Origin: Pseudomonas gingeri
Lineage (GTDB): Bacteria > Pseudomonadota > Gammaproteobacteria > Pseudomonadales > Pseudomonadaceae
Direction: 5' to 3'
NCBI RefSeq assembly: GCF_013385425.1
Contig: NZ_JACAQA010000041.1
Location: 62,001 to 126,000 of the forward strand
DNA length: 64,000 bases
Shown here: positions 15,931 to 25,654 of the stretch, in pieces
Position numbering within the stretch: position 1 is the first letter of the stretch
Layout of the letters: the number at the start of each line of letters is the position of its first letter
Position numbers and translations under genes: made by a program
The notes under the pieces: generated by a model
Databases searched by the model: none
Told to the model about the DNA's origin: nothing
The model's input: the letters and a program-made list of their open reading frames with translations, nothing else

Positions 15931-16908
15931 ATGAAACTCCCTGCTCCGCTCCGCCTTCTGGCGGCCTTGTCCCTGGCCGGGGCCAGTTGGTTTGCCCAGG
16001 CTGCCGATGTGACCGTGGCCTACCAGACCACCGTCGATCCGGCGAAAGTCGCCCAGGCCGACGGCGCTTATGAAAAAGCCACACAGGCGAAGATCGACTG
16101 GCGCAAGTTCGATAACGGCGCCGATATCATTGCCGCCATCGCTTCGGGTGATGTGCAGATCGGTTACCTCGGTTCCAGCCCGCTGACGGCGGCCATCACC
16201 CGCAAGGTGCCGGTGGAAACCTTCCTGATCGCCACCCAGATCGGCGGTGCCGAAGCCCTGGTGGCCCGTGACGGCTCCGGGATCAAATCGCCCCAGGACC
16301 TGATCGGCAAGAAAGTCGCCGTGCCTTTTGTCTCCACCGGGCACTACAGCCTGCTGGCCGCCCTGAAGCACTGGAATATCGATCCTTCGAAAGTACAGAT
16401 TCTCAACCTCGCGCCGCCGGCCATTATTGCCGCCTGGAAACGCGGTGATATCGACGCCACCTACGTCTGGGACCCGGCCCTGGGCGTGGCCAAGGAAAAC
16501 GGCAAGGTGCTGATCACGTCCGGCGAGCTGGCCAAGTTCGGTGCGCCGACCTTCGATGCCTGGATCGTGCGCAAGGACTTCGCCGAGAAGCACCCGGAAA
16601 TCGTCAAGGCCTTTGCCAAGGTCACCCTGGATGCCTACGCCCAGTACCGCAAGGACCCGCAAGCCTGGCTGGCGACCCAGGGCAATGTCGACAAGCTGGT
16701 GAAGCTCTCTGGCGCCAAGGCGTCTGATATTCCCCTGCTGCTGCAAGGCAACGTCTATCCGCTGGCGGCTGACCAGGTCACCGTTCTCGGCAAGCCGACC
16801 GCCCAGGCCATCACCGACACCGCCGCGTTCCTGAAAGAGCAGGGCAAGGTCGATGCCGTGCTGCCGGACTACGCCCCTTATGTCAGCGCCAAGTTCATCA
16901 CCAACTGA
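15931..16908 (+). CDS. tauA: Taurine-binding periplasmic protein
   Basis: 325 residues with a Sec signal (cleavage near AQA, residue 24). The mature start VTVAYQTTVDPAKVAQADG and the ligand-pocket segments GYLGSSPLTAAI and PFVSTGHYSLLAALKHW match TauA. It binds taurine (2-aminoethanesulfonate) for TauBC. GAGGA precedes the ATG. First gene of tauABCD. Confidence 0.95.
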   Translation: MKLPAPLRLLAALSLAGASWFAQAADVTVAYQTTVDPAKVAQADGAYEKATQAKIDWRKFDNGADIIAAIASGDVQIGYLGSSPLTAAITRKVPVETFLIATQIGGAEALVARDGSGIKSPQDLIGKKVAVPFVSTGHYSLLAALKHWNIDPSKVQILNLAPPAIIAAWKRGDIDATYVWDPALGVAKENGKVLITSGELAKFGAPTFDAWIVRKDFAEKHPEIVKAFAKVTLDAYAQYRKDPQAWLATQGNVDKLVKLSGAKASDIPLLLQGNVYPLAADQVTVLGKPTAQAITDTAAFLKEQGKVDAVLPDYAPYVSAKFITN

Positions 16909-16929
16909 TTCAGCCGAGGAGCCGCCGTC

Positions 16930-17724
16930 ATGGCCTTGTTACAGCTGGAGCGCATCAGCGCACAGTACCCCGGCGCGGCCGAGCCGGTGCTGGCGGACAT
17001 CTCCCTCAGCCTCGGCCCCCGGCAACTGCTGGTGGCCCTCGGGCCTTCGGGGAGTGGCAAGACCTCGCTGTTGAACCTGATCGCCGGCTTCGTCGAGCCG
17101 AGCGCCGGGCGCATCACCCTCGACGGCGTGCCCGTCAAAGGCCCGAGTGCCGAGCGTGGCGTGGTGTTCCAGGATGACGCGCTATTGCCCTGGCAGGATG
17201 TACTGGCCAATGTCGGCTTCGGTCTGGAGCTGGCGGGTGTGCCCCGGCCGCAACGTGAAAGCCGCGCCCGGGAGATGCTCGCCCTGGTGGACCTGGCCGG
17301 TTTCGACAAGCGTCGGATCTGGCAATTGTCCGGTGGTCAGAAACAGCGTGTCGGCCTGGCCCGTGCCCTGGCGGCGGACCCTCGGGTGTTGCTGATGGAC
17401 GAGCCCTTCGGCGCCCTCGATGCCTTTACCCGCGAACAGATGCAGGAGCTGTTGCTGCAAGTCTGGCGCCGCACCGCCAAGCCGGTGTTCCTGATTACCC
17501 ACGATATAGAAGAGGCGGTTTTTCTCGCCACTGACCTGATTCTGCTGGCGCCGAATCCGGGGCAGATCGTCGAACGCCTGAGCCTGGATTTCGGCCAGCG
17601 CTACAGCGCCGGTGAATCGGCCCGGGCGATCAAGTCCGACCCGCGTTTTATCGAAACCCGCGAGCACGTGCTGGCTCGTGTGTTCTCCCAACGCAGCGCC
17701 GCCCAGCGGCAGGAGTTCGTATGA
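16930..17724 (+). CDS. tauB: Taurine ABC transporter ATP-binding protein
   Basis: 264 residues. Walker A GPSGSGKTS, signature LSGGQKQRVGLARAL, Walker B VLLMDEPFGALDAFTR. The VVFQDDALLPWQDVLANVGF segment is the TauB/SsuB-type Q-loop. GAGGAG lies 8 bp before the start, 21 bp after tauA. Its stop overlaps the tauC start (ATGA). Confidence 0.95.
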   Translation: MALLQLERISAQYPGAAEPVLADISLSLGPRQLLVALGPSGSGKTSLLNLIAGFVEPSAGRITLDGVPVKGPSAERGVVFQDDALLPWQDVLANVGFGLELAGVPRPQRESRAREMLALVDLAGFDKRRIWQLSGGQKQRVGLARALAADPRVLLMDEPFGALDAFTREQMQELLLQVWRRTAKPVFLITHDIEEAVFLATDLILLAPNPGQIVERLSLDFGQRYSAGESARAIKSDPRFIETREHVLARVFSQRSAAQRQEFV

Positions 17725-18551
17725 GCAGCTATGAATTGCCGGTGACGCTGGCGGGCAAACCGAAAGTCATACCGGTTCGCCGCAGCCTGAGTACGCGCTG
17801 GATCAGTGTGCTGACCCTGTTGACCTTGGTCCTGCTCTGGTGGGCGGTGACCGCTGCGGGCCTTATCGAACCATTGTTTCTACCGCCACCTGGAGCTGTG
17901 CTGGAAAAAGGCTGGTTGCTGGCAACCAAGGGCTACATGGACTCGACCCTCTGGCAGCACCTGGGCGCGAGTCTTGGGCGTATCGGCCTGGGCCTCGGCT
18001 TTGCGGTGCTGACCGCGATTCCCGTGGGTATCGCCATCGGCCACAACCGCATCGCCCGGGGTATTTTCGACCCGCTGATCGAGTTCTACCGGCCCATTCC
18101 ACCGCTGGCCTATCTGCCCCTGATCGTGATCTGGTGCGGGATCGGTGAGCTGTCGAAAGTGCTGCTGATCTACCTGGCGATTTTCGCCCCGATCGCCATC
18201 TCCACGGCCACCGGCGTGCGCACTGTCGATCCGGCCAAGCTGCGGGCCGCGCAATCCCTGGGGGCCACCCGTGCCCAGCTGATTCGCCATGTGATCCTGC
18301 CCAGCGCCTTGCCGGACATTCTCACCGGTGTGCGTATCGGCCTCGGTGTCGGTTGGTCGACCCTGGTGGCCGCCGAACTGATCGCCGCCACCAGTGGCCT
18401 GGGCTTTATGGTGCAGTCGGCGGCACAGTTCCTGGTGACCGATGTGGTGGTGCTGGGGATCCTGGTGATCGCCTTTATCGCCTTTGCCATGGAGATGGGC
18501 CTGCGCGCCCTGCAGCGCAAGCTGGTGCCGTGGCACGGCCAGGCTCACTGA
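17721..18551 (+). CDS. tauC: Taurine ABC transporter permease
   Basis: 276 residues, about six membrane segments. The permease loop (LRAAQSLGATRAQLIRHVIL, about residues 174-193) follows TGVRTVDPAK, the TauC/SsuC signature. Starts within the tauB stop codon. Forms the inner-membrane channel of the taurine importer. Confidence 0.95.
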   Translation: MSSYELPVTLAGKPKVIPVRRSLSTRWISVLTLLTLVLLWWAVTAAGLIEPLFLPPPGAVLEKGWLLATKGYMDSTLWQHLGASLGRIGLGLGFAVLTAIPVGIAIGHNRIARGIFDPLIEFYRPIPPLAYLPLIVIWCGIGELSKVLLIYLAIFAPIAISTATGVRTVDPAKLRAAQSLGATRAQLIRHVILPSALPDILTGVRIGLGVGWSTLVAAELIAATSGLGFMVQSAAQFLVTDVVVLGILVIAFIAFAMEMGLRALQRKLVPWHGQAH

Positions 18552-18608
18552 CAGACCGCAAGGTATTGACCACGCCGACAGCCCGGCGCGTATTTGAAGA
18601 GATCGATC

Positions 18609-19442
18609 ATGAGCCTGACCATTACTCCCCTGAGCGCCGCCCTGGGCGCGCAGATCGACGGCGTTACCTTGAACCGGCCGTTGACCGTCGAACATCGCGA
18701 CGCCATCCAGCAGGCACTGCTCAAGTATCAGGTGCTGTTCTTCCGTAACCAGCCGTTGAACCCGGTGCAGCAGGCGACCTTTGCGGCGTATTTCGGCGAC
18801 CTGCATATTCATCCGATCTACCCGAACGTGCCGGAGCAGCCCGAAGTGCTGATCCTCGACACGGCGGTGACTGACGTGCGCGACAACGCGGTCTGGCACA
18901 CCGACGTGACCTTCCTGCCGACCCCGGCGTTGGGCGCGGTGCTCAGCGCCAAGCAGCTGCCAGCGTTTGGTGGCGACACCCTGTGGGCCAGTGGCATCGC
19001 GGCGTTTGAAGCCTTGTCGGCGCCGTTGCGGCAGTTGCTGGACGGGCTGACGGCGACGCACAACTTCATCAAGTCGTTTCCTGTCGAGCGTTTCGGCAAT
19101 ACGCCCGAGGACCTGGCGCGCTGGGAGGAGACCCGCAGGAAGAACCCGCCGCTGTCGCATCCGGTGATCCGCACGCATCCCGTGAGTGGGCGCAAGGCGC
19201 TGTTCGTCAATGAGGGTTTCACCACACGGATCAATGAGCTGGAAGAGGCGGAGAGCGAGGCGATTCTCAAGTTGCTGTTCGCCCATGGGACGCGCCCGGA
19301 GTTCACCATTCGCTGGCGCTGGCAGGAGCATGACGTGGCATTCTGGGACAACCGCGTGACCCAGCATTACGCGGTGGACGATTACCGGCCGAATCGGCGG
19401 GTGATGCACCGGGCGACCATTCTCGGTGATGCACCGTTCTGA
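18609..19442 (+). CDS. tauD: Taurine dioxygenase (2-oxoglutarate/Fe(II)-dependent)
   Basis: 277 residues from MSLTITPLSAALGAQIDG, the TauD N-terminus; an ATG five codons earlier is less likely. The iron site is visible as WHTDVTF (His97, Asp99) with the distal His in HYAVDDY near residue 255. A 2-oxoglutarate-binding Arg lies in NRRVMHRATI near the C-terminus. It hydroxylates taurine, which then breaks down to sulfite and aminoacetaldehyde. It lies 57 bp after tauC. Confidence 0.95.
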   Translation: MSLTITPLSAALGAQIDGVTLNRPLTVEHRDAIQQALLKYQVLFFRNQPLNPVQQATFAAYFGDLHIHPIYPNVPEQPEVLILDTAVTDVRDNAVWHTDVTFLPTPALGAVLSAKQLPAFGGDTLWASGIAAFEALSAPLRQLLDGLTATHNFIKSFPVERFGNTPEDLARWEETRRKNPPLSHPVIRTHPVSGRKALFVNEGFTTRINELEEAESEAILKLLFAHGTRPEFTIRWRWQEHDVAFWDNRVTQHYAVDDYRPNRRVMHRATILGDAPF

Positions 19443-19451
19443 CCCTGAGGG

Positions 19452-20090
19452 TCAGAGCGGGTGTTCGCGTCGGGGCAGATAGGGTGGCAGGTACAACCCC
19501 AGGTAGGCATCGAACACCCGCATGCCTTCCTCCGCCATGCGCGGCGTGATCTGGTCGTGCAACTGCACCGAGCGCGCATAGACCCGATCCCCCAGCTCCA
19601 TCGCCAGGGCGAACACATCGACTTCCTTGGGCAGTGTCGGCAATTCGAAATGCCGGATAAACAGCTTGTGCATCAGGTCGCCGAGTTCGATGTCGTGCTG
19701 ACGGTCGGCCTGGGTCACTTCGGTCAGGCCGTGCTGCGCAAGGATCAACTGACGCGCCGCGGCATCCTCCTCGTAGATATTCAGCATCCGCTGCTCCACC
19801 AGCCGTGACAGGTCGCGCCAGCTGGTGAGGGCCTGGTGGTCGATGGGCGCCTGCAGGGTGGCGCGGAACGCCGCGTGGACATCGTTGGTCAGGGCTTCGA
19901 GCAGGGCCGGGACGCTGGCGAAGAAGTGATAGACCGAGGACGGCGGGATCTCGGCCCGTTCCGCCACGCTGTAGATCGACAGACTGGCCACGCCTTCGGC
20001 GGCAAGCAAGGTGCGCGCGGCGTCGAGGATCGAGTCGATCCGGGCCTGGCTGCGTGCGCGGGGTTTGCGAGCGGTGGCGGGGCGGGTCAT
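19452..20090 (-). CDS. TetR/AcrR-family transcriptional regulator
   Basis: 212 residues from the ATG complementary to 20088-20090, with GGAG upstream; a TTG five codons earlier is weaker. The N-terminal helix-turn-helix reads ILDAARTLLAAEGVASLSIYSVAERAEIPPSSVYHFF (about residues 22-58, quoted here only as a range of helices 1-3). The C-terminal ligand domain is not assignable. It converges with tauD, 9 bp between stops, and faces the spuI terminator. Target unknown; taurine or polyamine genes are possible. Confidence 0.88.
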   Translation of the reverse strand: MTRPATARKPRARSQARIDSILDAARTLLAAEGVASLSIYSVAERAEIPPSSVYHFFASVPALLEALTNDVHAAFRATLQAPIDHQALTSWRDLSRLVEQRMLNIYEEDAAARQLILAQHGLTEVTQADRQHDIELGDLMHKLFIRHFELPTLPKEVDVFALAMELGDRVYARSVQLHDQITPRMAEEGMRVFDAYLGLYLPPYLPRREHPL

Positions 20091-20174
20091 GGGGTTCTCC
20101 GGCAAGGGCAGCGGGCATTGTACGCGAGGACGCTGGTGTGGTGTCTGTGAGTCCGCATCGCTGGCAGGCGGGCA

Positions 20175-20216
20175 TAAAAAAACGCCGCAGGCCCAAGGCC
20201 GGCGGCGTTCTTTTTA
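20175..20216 (-). terminator. Intrinsic terminator of spuI
   Basis: AACGCCGC..GCGGCGTT stem with A and T tracts on both sides, 14 bp after the spuI stop. Confidence 0.88.
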
Positions 20217-20229
20217 TTGCTTCAAGCGC

Positions 20230-21606
20230 TTACACGGTATGCAGGTACCAGTTGTACTCGAGGTCGGAGATGGAGTGTTCGAACTCCTCCAGCTCGCTCT
20301 CTTTACAGGCGACGAAGATATCGATGTATTTCGGATCGATATATTTGGCCATGATCTCGCTGTCATCCAACTCACGCAGGGCATCACGCAGGTTGTTCGG
20401 CAGGCTCTGCTCGTTCTGCTCGTAGCTGTTGCCTTCCACCGGAGCGCCCGGCTCGATCTTGTTGGTCAGGCCGTGGTGCACGCCTGCCAGGACCGAAGCC
20501 ATCAACAGATACGGGTTGGCATCGGCACCGGCAACCCGGTGTTCGATACGCACGGCGTCGGACGAGCCGGTCGGTACGCGAATCGCCACCGTCCGGTTGT
20601 CCAGGCCCCAGCACGGCGAGTTCGGCACGTAGAACTGTGCGCCGAAACGACGGTAGGAGTTGACGTTCGGGCAGAGGAAGGCCATCTGTGCCGGTAGGGT
20701 CTCGAGCACACCGCCGATCGCGTGACGCAGCGCGGCGTTCTGCTCGGGATCCTCACTGGCAAAGATGTTCTTGCCTTCCTTGTCGAGAATCGAGATATGG
20801 ACGTGCAGTCCGTTGCCCGCCTGGCCCGGGTAAGGCTTGGCCATGAAGGTGGTGTCCATCTCATGGTCGTAGGCGATGTTCTTGATCAGGCGCTTGAGCA
20901 ATACCGCGTAGTCGCAGGCCTTGATCGGGTCGGCCACGTGGTGCAGGTTCACTTCGAACTGCGCCGGGGCACTTTCCTTGACGATGGCGTCGGCCGGGAT
21001 GCCTTGCTCTTTCGCACCTTCCAGGATGTCCTGGAGGCAGTCGACGTATTCGTCGAGGTCGTCGATCAGGTAGACCTGTGTCGAGTGCGGGCGTTTGCCG
21101 GAGATCGGCGAGCGGGGCGGTTGTGGGCGACCGTTCACGTTCTCCTGGTCGATCAGGTAGAACTCCAGCTCGAACGCGGCGCAGATGGTCAGGCCGAGTT
21201 CGTCGAACTTGCTCACGACTTGCCGCAGGACTTCGCGAGGGTCGGCGAAGAAAGGTTCACCTTCGAGTTCGTGCATGGTCATCAGCAGCTGCGCGGTCGG
21301 GCGCTTTTGCCAAGGTTCATTGCACAGGGTGTCGGGGATCGGATAACAGATTCGGTCAGCATCACCGATATCCAGACCCAGGCCGGTGCTTTCCACCGTC
21401 GAGCCGTTGATATCCAGGGCAAATAGAGAGGCAGGCAGGTTGATGCCTTTCTCGTAAACCTTGTGGAGGCTGGTGCGTTCGATGCGCTTGCCGCGCACCA
21501 CACCATTCATATCCGCAATTAGAAGGTCTACGTACAGAACCTCAGGATGATCCTTAAGGAACGCGTTCGCTTCGTTAAGCTGAACGGCACGCGGGGGTAC
21601 CGACAT
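20230..21606 (-). CDS. spuI: Glutamine-synthetase-family gamma-glutamylpolyamine synthetase (SpuI/PuuA type)
   Basis: 458 residues. GS catalytic-domain motifs are present: the metal-binding AAFELEFYL near residue 145, GNGLHVHISI, and the ATP-binding NSYRRFGAQF segment. The N-terminal LIADMNGVVRGKRIE is typical of PuuA-like enzymes, which attach glutamate to putrescine and other amines rather than to ammonia. It is transcribed away from spuA. In P. aeruginosa a GS homologue (spuI) has the same place. Its amine preference is unknown. Confidence 0.9.
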   Translation of the reverse strand: MSVPPRAVQLNEANAFLKDHPEVLYVDLLIADMNGVVRGKRIERTSLHKVYEKGINLPASLFALDINGSTVESTGLGLDIGDADRICYPIPDTLCNEPWQKRPTAQLLMTMHELEGEPFFADPREVLRQVVSKFDELGLTICAAFELEFYLIDQENVNGRPQPPRSPISGKRPHSTQVYLIDDLDEYVDCLQDILEGAKEQGIPADAIVKESAPAQFEVNLHHVADPIKACDYAVLLKRLIKNIAYDHEMDTTFMAKPYPGQAGNGLHVHISILDKEGKNIFASEDPEQNAALRHAIGGVLETLPAQMAFLCPNVNSYRRFGAQFYVPNSPCWGLDNRTVAIRVPTGSSDAVRIEHRVAGADANPYLLMASVLAGVHHGLTNKIEPGAPVEGNSYEQNEQSLPNNLRDALRELDDSEIMAKYIDPKYIDIFVACKESELEEFEHSISDLEYNWYLHTV

Positions 21607-21740
21607 GATGCAACACCTTTGTTGTTAAAAATATCAATCATTGATCTTTTCTGGTTTCAGTCAACCCGAACGGCATGCCGAAGTCAAGCGAGGCCTTTTT
21701 TGCCCTGAAAAAGCGCTCAAGGGGCTTTTTTGCGGCCTTT

Positions 21741-21758
21741 TGGGGCAATTTTTTGCAC
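21741..21758 (+). promoter_or_regulatory. Possible sigma-54 -24/-12 element upstream of spuA
   Basis: GGGGCAATTTTTTGCA has the GG-N10-GC core of RpoN promoters, about 130 bp before spuA. The T of the -24 box is replaced by G, so this is tentative. Confidence 0.25.
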
Positions 21759-21884
21759 CGGACGCTCTCCGGCACCGCGGGCTTGAGCGGGCCGTGTTGT
21801 ATTTTTTACGGGGGTGTTGTGTAAAAAAATGAACAAGGCTAAGCTCGATTGAAACCCATAACAGCAATAATACCGGGGTGCTAC

Positions 21885-22661
21885 ATGTCTCGCCTGCCGT
21901 TGATCGGCGTTACCGCATGCTCCAAACAGATCGGTTTGCATGCTTATCACATCAGTGGCGACAAGTATGTCCGTGCTGTCGCCGTCGCAGCCAAAGGGCT
22001 GCCGCTGATCCTTCCGGCCCTGGCCGAGCTGTTCGAGCCGTCCGATATTCTCGACGGCCTGGATGGAATCCTGTTTACCGGCTCTCCGTCCAACGTCGAA
22101 CCGCATTTGTACGGCGGTCCGGCCAGCGCGCCGGGCACTGCTCATGATTCTGCACGCGACCGCACCACCCTCCCGCTGATCCGTGCCGCCGTCGCCGCGG
22201 GCATTCCCGTGCTCGGTATTTGCCGGGGCTTCCAGGAAATGAACGTGGCCTTCGGCGGCAGCCTGCATCAAAAGGTTCATGAGGTTGGAACCTTCATGGA
22301 TCATCGTGAAGACGAGTCCCAGCCACTGGACGTACAGTACGGTCCGGCCCATGCCATGCAGGTTCAACCCGGCGGCGTACTGGCGGGTCTCGGGCTGCCG
22401 ACGCAATTCCAGGTCAACTCGATTCACAGCCAGGGCGTGGACCGCCTGGCACCGGGGTTGCGCGTCGAAGCCACGGCACCGGACGGCCTGATCGAGGCGG
22501 TCTCGGTGGTCGAAGGCAAGGCTTTTGCTTTAGGGGTGCAATGGCACCCGGAATGGCAGGTCACGAGCAACCCGGTCTACCTGGCGATCTTCCAGGCTTT
22601 CGGCGATGCCTGTCGAAAGCGGGTTTTACAGCGCGAAGTCGATACGTCCAGGAACGCCTGA
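21885..22661 (+). CDS. spuA: Gamma-glutamyl-gamma-aminobutyrate hydrolase family (class I GATase, SpuA/PuuD)
   Basis: 258 residues from MSRLPLIGVTACSKQ; an upstream ATG adds 12 residues not usual for the family. The glutaminase-type triad is visible: Cys in LGICRGFQEMN (about residue 113) and His/Glu in GVQWHPEWQ (about residue 220). PuuD removes glutamate from gamma-glutamyl-GABA in putrescine breakdown. It heads the spuABCDEFGH cluster. Confidence 0.92.
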   Translation: MSRLPLIGVTACSKQIGLHAYHISGDKYVRAVAVAAKGLPLILPALAELFEPSDILDGLDGILFTGSPSNVEPHLYGGPASAPGTAHDSARDRTTLPLIRAAVAAGIPVLGICRGFQEMNVAFGGSLHQKVHEVGTFMDHREDESQPLDVQYGPAHAMQVQPGGVLAGLGLPTQFQVNSIHSQGVDRLAPGLRVEATAPDGLIEAVSVVEGKAFALGVQWHPEWQVTSNPVYLAIFQAFGDACRKRVLQREVDTSRNA

Positions 22662-22700
22662 CCGATAATAGACGTCAGGAACCCCAACCCAGAGGCACTT

Positions 22701-24059
22701 ATGAGTAACAACCTCGACCAGCTCACCGATTGGTTGAAAGACCACAAGATCACAGAAGTCGAATGCATGATTGCCGACCTCACCGGCATCACCCGGGGCA
22801 AGATCTCGCCGACCAACAAGTTCATCGCCGAAAAAGGCATGCGTCTGCCTGAGAGTGTGCTGTTGCAGACGGTGACCGGCGACTACGTCGAAGACGACAT
22901 CTATTACGAACTGCTCGACCCGGCCGACATCGACATGGTCTGCCGCCCCGACAGCAATGCGGTGTATGTGGTGCCCTGGGCCATCGAGCCCACCGCCCAG
23001 GTGATCCACGACACCTATGACAAGCAGGGCAACCCCATCGAGCTGTCGCCGCGCAACGTGCTCAAGAAGGTCCTGGCACTCTATGCCGAAAAAGGCTGGC
23101 AGCCGATCGTGGCGCCGGAAATGGAGTTCTACCTGACCAAGCGCAGCGACGACCCGGACTATCCGTTGCAGCCGCCGGTCGGCCGTTCCGGCCGCCCGGA
23201 AACCGGTCGCCAGTCCTTCTCCATTGAAGCGGCCAACGAATTCGACCCGTTGTTCGAAGACGTCTACGACTGGTGCGAATTGCAGGAGCTGGACCTCGAC
23301 ACGCTGATCCACGAGGACGGCACGGCGCAGATGGAGATCAACTTCCGGCATGGCGACGCCTTGTCCCTGGCGGACCAGATCCTGGTGTTCAAGCGCACCA
23401 TGCGCGAAGCGGCGCTCAAGCACGACGTGGCGGCCACCTTCATGGCCAAACCCATGACCGGCGAGCCGGGCAGTGCCATGCACCTGCACCAGAGCATCAT
23501 CGACATCGCCACCGGCAAGAACGTCTTCTCCAATGAAGACGGGACCATGAGCGAGCTGTTCCTGCATCACATCGGCGGCCTGCAGAAGCTGATTCCCGAG
23601 CTGTTGCCGCTGTTCGCGCCGAACGTCAACTCGTTCCGCCGCTTCCTGCCGGACACCTCGGCCCCGGTGAACGTTGAATGGGGCGAAGAGAACCGCACCG
23701 TCGGCTTGCGGGTCCCGGATGCCGGCCCGCAGAACCGCCGTGTGGAAAACCGCCTGCCGGGCGCCGACGCCAACCCTTACCTGGCGATTGCGGCAAGCCT
23801 GCTGTGTGGCTACATCGGTATGGTCGAAGGCCTCAACCCGAGCGCGCCGGTGGTCGGTCGTGGTTATGAACGCCGCAACCTGCGCCTGCCGCTGACCATC
23901 GAAGACGCCCTGGAGCGGATGGAAAACAGCAAGACCATCGAGAAATACCTGGGCAAGAAATTCATCACAGGCTACGTCGCGGTCAAGCGGGCCGAGCATG
24001 AAAACTTCAAGCGCGTCATCAGTTCGTGGGAGCGGGAATTCCTGCTCTTCGCCGTCTGA
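22701..24059 (+). CDS. spuB: Gamma-glutamylputrescine synthetase-like GS (SpuB)
   Basis: 452 residues. CMIADLTGITRGK at the N-terminus and APEMEFYLT, GSAMHLHQSI and NVNSFRRF are the GS-fold catalytic segments. It is a paralogue of the divergent spuI product and lies 39 bp after spuA, with AGAGG before the ATG. It is expected to glutamylate polyamines as the first step of the gamma-glutamylation route. Confidence 0.92.
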   Translation: MSNNLDQLTDWLKDHKITEVECMIADLTGITRGKISPTNKFIAEKGMRLPESVLLQTVTGDYVEDDIYYELLDPADIDMVCRPDSNAVYVVPWAIEPTAQVIHDTYDKQGNPIELSPRNVLKKVLALYAEKGWQPIVAPEMEFYLTKRSDDPDYPLQPPVGRSGRPETGRQSFSIEAANEFDPLFEDVYDWCELQELDLDTLIHEDGTAQMEINFRHGDALSLADQILVFKRTMREAALKHDVAATFMAKPMTGEPGSAMHLHQSIIDIATGKNVFSNEDGTMSELFLHHIGGLQKLIPELLPLFAPNVNSFRRFLPDTSAPVNVEWGEENRTVGLRVPDAGPQNRRVENRLPGADANPYLAIAASLLCGYIGMVEGLNPSAPVVGRGYERRNLRLPLTIEDALERMENSKTIEKYLGKKFITGYVAVKRAEHENFKRVISSWEREFLLFAV

Positions 24060-24113
24060 TGCGCCGGGCGCGGTAGATAAAGACCGCGCCCTTACTGGAA
24101 CTAGGAGATCCGT

Positions 24114-25478
24114 ATGACCAGCAACAACCCGCAAACCCGTGAGTGGCAAGCCCTCAGCAGTGATCACCACCTGGCCCCTTTCAGCGACTTCAAGCAGCTG
24201 AAAGAGAAAGGCCCGCGCATCATCACCCACGCCAAGGGCGTCTACCTCTGGGACAGCGAGGGCCACCAGATCCTCGACGGCATGGCCGGCCTCTGGTGCG
24301 TGGCCATCGGCTACGGTCGCGATGAGCTGGCCGACGCCGCCAGCAAACAGATGCGCGAGCTGCCTTATTACAACCTGTTCTTCCAGACTGCCCACCCACC
24401 GGTGCTGGAACTGGCCAAGGCCATTTCCGAGACCGCGCCGGAAGGCATGAACCACGTGTTCTTCACCGGTTCCGGCTCCGAAGGCAACGACACCATGCTG
24501 CGCATGGTCCGCCACTACTGGGCGATCAAGGGCCAGCCGAACAAGAAGGTCATCATCAGCCGCAAGAACGGTTATCACGGTTCCACCGTGGCCGGTGCGA
24601 GTCTGGGCGGCATGACCTATATGCACGAGCAGGGCGACTTGCCGATCCCGGGCATCGTCCATATCCCGCAGCCTTACTGGTTCGCCGAAGGCGGCGACAT
24701 GAGCCCTGAAGAGTTCGGGGTCTGGGCCGCGAATCAACTGGAAGAGAAGATCCTCGAGCTGGGCGTGGATAATGTCGGCGCCTTTATCGCCGAGCCGATC
24801 CAGGGCGCGGGCGGTGTGATCGTGCCGCCGGACAGCTACTGGCCGCGCATCAAGGAAATCCTCGCCAAGTACGACATCCTCTTCGTCGCCGACGAAGTGA
24901 TCTGTGGTTTCGGTCGCACCGGTGAGTGGTTCGGCAGCGATTTCTACGGCCTCAAGCCCGACATGATGACCATCGCCAAGGGCCTGACCTCCGGCTATAT
25001 CCCCATGGGTGGCCTGATCGTGCGGGACGAAGTGGTCGCGGTGCTCAACGAAGGCGGCGATTTCAACCACGGTTTCACCTATTCCGGCCATCCGGTGGCC
25101 GCGGCCGTTGCCCTGGAAAACATCCGTATCCTGCGCGAAGAAAAAATTATCGAGCGCGTCCAGAGTGAAACGGCACCCTATTTGCAGAAACGTCTGCGGG
25201 AACTGAACGATCATCCGTTGGTGGGTGAAGTTCGCGGTGTGGGCCTGTTGGGCGCCATCGAACTGGTCAAGGACAAGGCCACCCGTGCGCGGTATGAAGG
25301 TAAGGGCGTCGGCATGATCTGCCGGCAGTTCTGCTTCGATAATGGACTGATCATGCGTGCCGTTGGCGACACCATGATCATTGCGCCGCCACTGGTGATC
25401 AGCAAAACCGAGATCGACGAGTTGGTGGCCAAGGCACGCAAGTGCCTGGATCTGACCCTGAGTGCGTTGCAGGGCTAA
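24114..25478 (+). CDS. spuC: Putrescine-pyruvate aminotransferase (SpuC), PLP-dependent class III
   Basis: 454 residues. The PLP lysine lies in MMTIAKGLTSGYIPMGG (about residue 287), and the aspartate contacting PLP is in LFVADEVICGFGRTG (about residue 260). GSEGNDTMLRMVRHYW and the FTYSGHPVAAAVALENI region are class III marks. SpuC transaminates putrescine and cadaverine with pyruvate in P. aeruginosa. RBS AGGAG lies 8 bp upstream. Confidence 0.94.
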   Translation: MTSNNPQTREWQALSSDHHLAPFSDFKQLKEKGPRIITHAKGVYLWDSEGHQILDGMAGLWCVAIGYGRDELADAASKQMRELPYYNLFFQTAHPPVLELAKAISETAPEGMNHVFFTGSGSEGNDTMLRMVRHYWAIKGQPNKKVIISRKNGYHGSTVAGASLGGMTYMHEQGDLPIPGIVHIPQPYWFAEGGDMSPEEFGVWAANQLEEKILELGVDNVGAFIAEPIQGAGGVIVPPDSYWPRIKEILAKYDILFVADEVICGFGRTGEWFGSDFYGLKPDMMTIAKGLTSGYIPMGGLIVRDEVVAVLNEGGDFNHGFTYSGHPVAAAVALENIRILREEKIIERVQSETAPYLQKRLRELNDHPLVGEVRGVGLLGAIELVKDKATRARYEGKGVGMICRQFCFDNGLIMRAVGDTMIIAPPLVISKTEIDELVAKARKCLDLTLSALQG

Positions 25479-25654
25479 GTGCTAGGCTCTGAGCCGGAAG
25501 TACGGTGTAGGTGCTTTCGCTCAGAGCAATCAGAAAGGGTGGTCTTTCCTTGAAAGGCTACCTTGGATCTTGCCAGACTACCCCCACTGTTTCGAGTTGC
25601 CCGGGAATCGGCCGCCGAACAGCGGGTTAAAAAGAATAAATTGGAGCATGACGC

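Noticed and set aside
22626..25214. 862-codon open frame antisense to spuA-spuC
   Set aside because: The plus strand encodes clear GS and aminotransferase proteins. The antisense frame is a shadow of GC-rich codon bias with low-complexity His/Gln/Val-rich composition and no family match.
25626..25640. TTAAAAAGAATAAAT shared between the lsfA and spuD upstream regions
   Set aside because: The orientation relative to the genes and the position relative to the RBS differ, and short A/T strings recur by chance.
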